Position numbers and translations under genes: made by a program
Assembly (NCBI GenBank): GCA_964036315.1
Contig: OZ038496.1
Coordinates: forward strand, 17,055,033-17,119,032
DNA: 64,000 nucleotides
Origin: Acanthosepion esculentum
Lineage: Eukaryota > Mollusca > Cephalopoda > Sepiida > Sepiidae
Direction: 5' to 3'
Notes under the pieces: generated by a model
Told to the model about the DNA's origin: nothing
Databases searched by the model: none
What the model saw: only the letters and a program-made list of their open reading frames with translations
Shown: piece after piece, positions 57,301-64,000 of the stretch
Layout: each line of letters starts with the position of its first letter
Numbering within the stretch: position 1 is the first letter of the stretch

Positions 57301-60300
57301 AATGTAGAGGGTTACTGTCAAAATGGTTATGATGAATGAAGGATGTCAAATGAATCAGAGAGGAGGTAGAAGGAAGGGAAGATTATTATACAGACAAGGA
57401 GAATAAGGTGACACTTGAAGAGGTCAAGATTCAAATGTAGAGGGTTACTGTCAAAATGGTTATGATGAATGAAGGATGTCAAATGAATCAGATAGGAGGT
57501 AGAAGGAAGGGAAGATTATTATACAGACAAGGAGAATAAGGTGACACTTGAAAAGGTTAAGATTGAACTGTAGAGGGTTACTGTCAAAATGGTTATGATG
57601 AATGAAGGATGTCAAATGAATCAGAGAGGAGGTAGAAGGAAGGGAAGATTATTATACAGACAAGGAGGATAGAGTGACACTTGAAGAGGTTAAGATTGAA
57701 CTGTAGAGGGTTACTGTCAAAATGGTTATGATGAATGAAGGATGTCAAATGAATCAGAGAGGAGGTAGAAGGAAGGGAAGATTATTATACAGACAAGGAG
57801 AATAAGGTGACACTTGAAGAGGTTAAGATTGAACTGTAGAGGGTTACTGTCAAAATGGTTATGATGAATGAAGGATGTCAAATGAATCAGAGAGGAGGTA
57901 GAAGGAAGGGAAGATTATTATACAGACAAGGAGAATAAGGTGACACTTGAAGAGGTTAAGATTGAACTGTAGAGAGTTACTGTCAAAATGGTTATGATGA
58001 ATGAAGGATGTCAAATGAATCAGATAGGAGGTAGAAGGAAGGGAAGATTATTATACAGACAAGGAGAATAAGGTGACACTTGAAGAGGTTAAGATTCAAA
58101 TGTAGAGGGTGGTTACTGTCAAAATGGTTATGATGAATGAAGGATGTCAAATGAATCAGAGAGGAGGTAGAAGGAAGGGAAGATTATTATACAGACAAGG
58201 AGAATAAGGTGACACTTGAAGAGGTCAAGATTCAAATGTAGAGGGTTACTGTCAAAATGGTTATGATGAATGAAGGATGTCAAATGAATCAGAGAGGAGG
58301 TAGAAGGAAGGGAAGATTATTATACAGACAAGGAGGATAGAGTGACACTTGAAGAGGTTAAGATTGAACTGTAGAGGGTTACTGTCAAAATGGTTATGAT
58401 GAATGAAGGATGTCAAATGAATCAGAGAGGAGGTAGAAGGAAGGGAAGATTATTATACAGACAAGGAGAATAAGGTGACACTTGAAGAGGTTAAGATTGA
58501 ACTGTAGAGGGTTACTGTCAAAATGGTTATGATGAATGAAGGATGTCAAATGAATCAGAGAGGAGGTAGAAGGAAGGGAAGATTATTATACAGACAAGGA
58601 GAATAAGGTGACACTTGAAGAGGTCAAGATTCAAATGTAGAGGGTTACTGTCAAAATGGTTATGATGAATGAAGGATGTCAAATGAATCAGATAGGAGGT
58701 AGAAGGAAGGGAAGATTATTATACAGACAAGGAGAATAAGGTGACACTTGAAGAGGTCAAGATTCAAATGTAGAGGGTTACTGTCAAAATGGTTATGATG
58801 AATGAAGGATGTCAAATGAATCAGAGAGGAGGTAGAAGGAAGGGAAGATTATTATACAGACAAGGAGAATAAGGTGACACTTGAAGAGGTCAAGATTCAA
58901 ATGTAGAGGGTTACTGTCAAAATGGTTATGATGAATGAAGGATGTCAAATGAATCAGAGAGGAGGTAGAAGGAAGGGAAGATTATTATACAGACAAGGAG
59001 AATAAGGTGACACTTGAAGAGGTTAAGATTGAACTGTAGAGGGTTACTGTCAAAATGGTTATGATGAATGAAGGATGTCAAATGAATCAGATAGGAGGTA
59101 GAAGGAAGGGAAGATTATTATACAGACAAGGAGAATAAGGTGACACTTGAAGAGGTTAAGATTGAACTGTAGAGGGTTACTGTCAAAATGGTTATGATGA
59201 ATGAAGGATGACAAATGAATCAGAGAGGAGGTAGAAGGAAGGGAAGATTATTATACAGACAAGGAGAATAAGGTGACACTTGAAGAGGTTAAGATTGAAC
59301 TGTAGAGGGTTACTGTCAAAATGGTTATGATGAATGAAGGATGTCAAATGAATCAGAGAGGAGGTAGAAGGAAGGGAAGATTATTATACAGACAAGGAAA
59401 ATAAGGTGACACTTGAAGAGGTCAAGATTCAAATGTAGAGGGTTACTGTCAAAATGGTTATGATGAATGAAGGATGTCAAATGAATCAGAGAGGAGGTAG
59501 AAGGAAGGGAAGATTATTATACAGACAAGGAGAATAAGGTGACACTTGAAGAGGTCAAGATTCAAATGTAGAGGGTTACTGTCAAAATGGTTATGATGAA
59601 TGAAGGATGTCAAATGAATCAGATAGGAGGTAGAAGGAAGGGAAGATTATTATACAGACAAGGAGAATAAGGTGACACTTGAAAAGGTTAAGATTGAACT
59701 GTAGAGGGTTACTGTCAAAATGGTTATGATGAATGAAGGATGTCAAATGAATCAGAGAGGAGGTAGAAGGAAGGGAAGATTATTATACAGACAAGGAGGA
59801 TAGAGTGACACTTGAAGAGGTTAAGATTGAACTGTAGAGGGTTACTGTCAAAATGGTTATGATGAATGAAGGATGTCAAATGAATCAGAGAGGAGGTAGA
59901 AGGAAGGGAAGATTATTATACAGACAAGGAGAATAAGGTGACACTTGAAGAGGTTAAGATTGAACTGTAGAGGGTTACTGTCAAAATGGTTATGATGAAT
60001 GAAGGATGTCAAATGAATCAGAGAGGAGGTAGAAGGAAGGGAAGATTATTATACAGACAAGGAGAATAAGGTGACACTTGAAGAGGTTAAGATTGAACTG
60101 TAGAGAGTTACTGTCAAAATGGTTATGATGAATGAAGGATGTCAAATGAATCAGATAGGAGGTAGAAGGAAGGGAAGATTATTATACAGACAAGGAGAAT
60201 AAGGTGACACTTGAAGAGGTTAAGATTCAAATGTAGAGGGTGGTTACTGTCAAAATGGTTATGATGAATGAAGGATGTCAAATGAATCAGAGAGGAGGTA

Positions 60301-63090
60301 GAAGGAAGGGAAGATTATTATACAGACAAGGAGAATAAGGTGACACTTGAAGAGGTCAAGATTCAAATGTAGAGGGTTACTGTCAAAATGGTTATGATGA
60401 ATGAAGGATGTCAAATGAATCAGAGAGGAGGTAGAAGGAAGGGAAGATTATTATACAGACAAGGAGGATAGAGTGACACTTGAAGAGGTTAAGATTGAAC
60501 TGTAGAGGGTTACTGTCAAAATGGTTATGATGAATGAAGGATGTCAAATGAATCAGAGAGGAGGTAGAAGGAAGGGAAGATTATTATACAGACAAGGAGA
60601 ATAAGGTGACACTTGAAGAGGTCAAGATTCAAATGTAGAGGGTTACTGTCAAAATGGTTATGATGAATGAAGGATGTCAAATGAATCAGAGAGGAGGTAG
60701 AAGGAAGGGAAGATTATTATACAGACAAGGAGAATAAGGTGACACTTGAAGAGGTCAAGATTCAAATGTAGAGGGTTAATGTCAAAATGGTTATGATGAA
60801 TGAAGGATGTCAAATGAATCAGAGAGGAGGTAGAAGGAAGGGAAGATTATTATACAGACAAGGAGAATAAGGTGACACTTGAAGAGGTTAAGATTCAAAT
60901 GTAGAGGGTTACTGTCAAAATGGTTATGATGAATGAAGGATGTCAAATGAATCAGAGAGGAGGTAGAAGGAAGGGAAGATTATTATACAGACAAGGAGAA
61001 TAAGGTGACACTTGAAGAGGTCAAGATTCAAATGTAGAGGGTTACTGTCAAAATGGTTATGATGAATGAAGGATGTCAAATGAATCAGAGAGGAGGTAGA
61101 AGGAAGGGAAGATTATTATACAGACAAGGAGGATAGAGTGACACTTGAAGAGGTTAAGATTGAACTGTAGAGGGTTACTGTCAAAATGGTTATGATGAAT
61201 GAAGGATGTCAAATGAATCAGAGAGGAGGTAGAAGGAAGGGAAGATTATTATACAGACAAGGAGAATAAGGTGACACTTGAAGAGGTCAAGATTCAAATG
61301 TAGAGGGTTACTGTCAAAATGGTTATGATGAATGAAGGATGTCAAATGAATCAGATAGGAGGTAGAAGGAAGGGAAGATTATTATACAGACAAGGAGAAT
61401 AAGGTGACACTTGAAGAGGTTAAGATTGAACTGCAGAGGGTTACTGTCAAAATGGTTATGATGAATGAAGGATGTCAAATGAATCAGAGAGGAGGTAGAA
61501 GGAAGGGAAGATTATTATACAGACAAGGAGGATAGAGTGACACTTGAAGAGGTTAAGATTGAACTGTAGAGGGTTACTGTCAAAATGGTTATGATGAATG
61601 AAGGATGTCAAATGAATGAAAGAGGAGGTAGAAGGAAGGGAAGATTATTATACAGACAAGGAGAATAAGGTGACACTTGAAGAGGTTAAGATTGAACTGT
61701 AGAGGGTTACTGTCAAAATGGTTATGATGAATGAAGGATGTCAAATGAATCAGAGAGGAGGTAGAAGGAAGGGAAGATTATTATACAGACAAGGAGAATA
61801 AGGTGACACTTGAAGAGGTTAAGATTGAACTGTAGAGGGTTACTGTCAAAATGGTTATGATGAATGAAGGATGTCAAATGAATCAGAGAGGAGGTAGAAG
61901 GAAGGGAAGATTATTATACAGACAAGGAGGATAGAGTGACACTTGAAGAGGTTAAGATTGAACTGTAGAGGGTTACTGTCAAAATGGTTATGATGAATGA
62001 AGGATGTCAAATGAATCAGAGAGGAGGTAGAAGGAAGGGAAGATTATTATACAGACAAGGAGAATAAGGTGACACTTGAAGAGGTTAAGATTGAACTGTA
62101 GAGGGTTACTGTCAAAATGGTTATGATGAATGAAGGATGTCAAATGAATGAAAGAGGAGGTAGAAGGAAGGGAAGATTATTATACAGACAAGGAGAATAA
62201 GGTGACACTTGAAGAGGTCAAGATTCAAATGTAGAGGGTTACTGTCAAAATGGTTATGATGAATGAAGGATGTCAAATGAATCAGATAGGAGGTAGAAGG
62301 AAGGGAAGATTATTATACAGACAAGGAGAATAAGGTGACACTTGAAGAGGTTAAGATTGAACTGTAGAGGGTTACTGTCAAAATGGTTATGATGAATGAA
62401 GGATGTCAAATGAATCAGAGAGGAGGTAGAAGGAAGGGAAGATTATTATACAGACAAGGAGAATAAGGTGACACTTGAAGAGGTTAAGATTGAACTGTAG
62501 AGGGTTACTGTCAAAATGGTTATGATGAATGAAGGATGTCAAATGAATGAAAGAGGAGGTAGAAGGAAGGGAAGATTATTATACAGACAAGGAGAATAAG
62601 GTGACACTTGAAGAGGTTAAGATTGAACTGTAGAGGGTTACTGTCAAAATGGTTATGATGAATGAAGGATGTCAAATGAATCAGAGAGGAGGTAGAAGGA
62701 AGGGAAGATTATTATACAGACAAGGAGGATAGAGTGACACTTGAAGAGGTTAAGATTGAACTGTAGAGGGTTACTGTCAAAATGGTTATGATGAATGAAG
62801 GATGTCAAATGAATCAGAGAGGAGGTAGAAGGAAGGGAAGATTATTATACAGACAAGGAGAATAAGGTGACACTTGAAGAGGTTAAGATTCAAATGTAGA
62901 GGGTTACTGTCAAAATGGTTATGATGAATGAAGTATGTCAAATGAATCAGAGAGGAGGTAGAAGGAAGGGAAGATTATTATGCAGATAAGGAGGATAGAG
63001 TGACACTTGAAGAGGTCAAGATTGAAATGTAGAGGGTTACTGTCAAAATGGTTATGATGAATGAGATGTGCAATATGAATGAAAGAGGTG
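51316..63090. repeat. 133-bp satellite array, ~88 monomers
   Basis: Monomers begin 'ggttactgtcaaaatggtta' and repeat every 133 bases (gacac at 51416, 51549 and 51682), with an occasional 136-base monomer carrying an extra 'ggt'. Two frequent end types exist, 'gttaagattgaactgtag' and 'gtcaagattcaaatgtag', and further diagnostic variants. Divergence between monomers is only a few percent by eye. On the minus strand each monomer encodes 'QFNLNLFKCHLILL' and then a stop, the C-terminus of LINE-B, so the array is derived from LINE coding end plus 3' UTR. No gene or other element interrupts it. Confidence 0.97.
51714..60610. repeat. 2131-bp higher-order repeat (16 monomers), ~4.2 copies
   Basis: Four independent diagnostic variants recur at exactly 2131 bases. 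The extra-ggt monomer is at 51714, 53845, 55976, 58107 and 60238. 'gatgacaaatg' is at 52814, 54945, 57076 and 59207. 'aaggaaaataagg' is at 53001, 55132, 57263 and 59394. 'gaaaaggttaag' is at 53288, 55419, 57550 and 59681. 15 x 133 + 136 = 2131. The order is lost left of about 51660 and right of about 60610. No difference between periods was noticed at the positions compared. Confidence 0.95.
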
Positions 63091-63335
63091 GTGGTAGGAA
63101 GTGAGTATTATGAGAATGTGAAGGAGAGATAATGCTTGACCTCTTGACTTGAAGAGGTCCAGATGGTAATGTTCTCGCATCACCTGCAGGGTGTCTGTGC
63201 CACAAAGTCCCTGTTTTTGAGGAAAACCTGTCAGTGGAATTTCCTCCTTACAATTGGAATACAGAGAAAATGAGGGTAATTTGCTGAGGTAACATGGCAT
63301 GTCTGAGCTCTAAATATCTGGATTGGTGCAGCTAA
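63091..63335 (-). mobile_element. LINE-B coding end, right flank of satellite
   Basis: The minus-strand frame 63300-63052 reads 'LPSFSLYSNCKEEIPLTGFP', 'MREHYHLDLFKSRGQALSLL' and ends 'SCTSHSS'-like at a stop. The 'HYHLDLFKSR' motif aligns with 'YNLNLFKSW' at the left flank and 'FNLNLFKCH' in the monomer. On DNA level 63230-63300 matches 44125-44190 ('ttggaatacagagaaaatg' against 'atggaatacggatgaaatg'). Confidence 0.7.
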
Positions 63336-63434
63336 AGAATGAATCTTTTATTTGCCATGGAAACAGTGATAGTTTAGCCTTGCAATGGTGCATACCTGTG
63401 AGAAAAAGGTTTCACACACACTCATACAAACACA

Positions 63435-63803
63435 TACACATAGAGTAAAACTGGCAGTTGCTCTTGAAAAGGACCTACAGTCAGTTGTTAACTGGGGCAA
63501 TGAATGGTTTGTAAATTTTAATACCTCCAAAACAAAACTGCTTTCATTTAATCACCATAGATACTCTTTCTGCCTGCTATTAGTATGGCTGATGCTAACT
63601 TCCAGCTGAGCAACTCATACTGTTTCTTGGACTCACATTTTCGACTGACATGGAACCAATTTCAACATCTACTGCTAGAAAATTTGGTTCAATGTGCCAT
63701 GCCAAACCATTTTTCTCATCAGAATCCATCTTACACATTTATAAATCTACCATGTGCAGAATATTGGTTAGCTTGCAAGTGGTCTGACACACAAGTAGAC
63801 TAG
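63435..63803 (+). pseudogene. LINE reverse transcriptase fragment
   Basis: Plus-strand frames: 'VALEKDLQSVVNWGNEWFVN' and 'FNTSKTKLLSFNHHR' (63445-63560), then, shifted, 'SNSYCFLDSHFRLTWNQ' (63610-63660) and 'NPSYTFINLP' near 63725. This is the segment after the RT catalytic box of CR1/Jockey-like LINEs (VNWG..WLVNFN..KT..L). It is oriented opposite to the neighbouring LINE-B flank, so it is a separate insertion. Confidence 0.75.
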
Positions 63804-64000
63804 TGTAGTCACTTGAGGTTGCCTTTCTCTGAGTCATTTAATGGAGAGATATATGGCTGAATAGAGTACACTTATATGTTGGGCAGGTCCATTCCAGCAA
63901 AGTGGACTAACCCAACTGCTGCATTAGGTACTCTCCTATAAATGAGGTAGAATTAGCTGGCTTGGCTTTCAAAGGAGCCCCAAGAAGTTAGCAGGTTAGT
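63804..64000. other. Unassigned end of window
   Basis: No recognisable continuation of the LINE frame; nothing else supported. Confidence 0.5.

Noticed and set aside
51316..63090. CRISPR array
   Set aside because: There are no short repeats with unique spacers; the whole 133-base unit repeats. The context is an animal genome.

Overview
This window reads as animal nuclear DNA made almost entirely of repeats. It is AT-rich and full of long TA, CA, TATG and GA microsatellites. I found no bacterial-style gene organisation and no convincing host protein-coding gene, tRNA gene or rRNA gene. The mixture (CR1/L2/Jockey-like and RTE-like LINEs, Penelope-like elements with GIY-YIG domains, Ty3/gypsy, Helitron, mariner and pogo relics, and tRNA- and 5S-headed SINEs embedded in TA/CA microsatellites) suggests a lophotrochozoan, most plausibly a cephalopod mollusc such as an octopus. 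That assignment is inference.

Layout. 0-10 kb: degraded LINE (1.8-3.2 kb, minus), a possible solo LTR (3.35-3.64 kb), a mariner relic (3.7-4.3 kb), a 5S rRNA/tRNA-like SINE (5.08-5.39 kb) and a Helitron N-terminal relic (9.2-10.0 kb). 10-17 kb: a Penelope-like locus with ~0.5 kb inverted arms, two head-to-head tRNA-headed SINE dimers, and between them a LINE copy (here called LINE-B) with an internal 49-bp minisatellite. 17-21 kb: purine-rich tracts, a LINE-A copy and a degenerate tandem repeat. 21-25.5 kb: a minus-strand Ty3/gypsy element carrying a nested LINE-A and an 80-bp MADE1-like mariner MITE. 25.6-29.2 kb: a dispersed repeat (here called R), a 111-bp tandem array grown from its end, and a second gypsy relic. 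30-44.8 kb: SINE, LINE, Penelope-like and mariner relics separated by microsatellites and short tandem arrays. 45-50.6 kb: AT-rich DNA, a 62-bp tandem array and a purine-rich tract. 51.3-63.1 kb: a 133-bp satellite array of about 88 monomers, most of it in a 2131-bp (16-monomer) higher-order repeat. 63.1-64 kb: the LINE-B flank of that array and another LINE fragment.

The most interesting signal is a link between mobile elements and tandem repeats. At least three arrays appear to have grown inside interspersed elements: the 133-bp satellite from the C-terminal codons plus 3' UTR of a LINE-B copy, the 49-bp minisatellite from an internal coding segment of another LINE-B copy, and the 111-bp array from the end of repeat R. 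A second theme is a Penelope-like tail architecture: 5'-truncated copies carrying an inverted copy of their own 3' end, and a recurrent hammerhead-ribozyme-like core in several tails, including tails of tRNA-headed SINEs.

Limits: all homology calls were made by eye from the sequence. Family names for LINEs are provisional, element boundaries are mostly good to about 10-30 bases, and exact copy numbers need computation.
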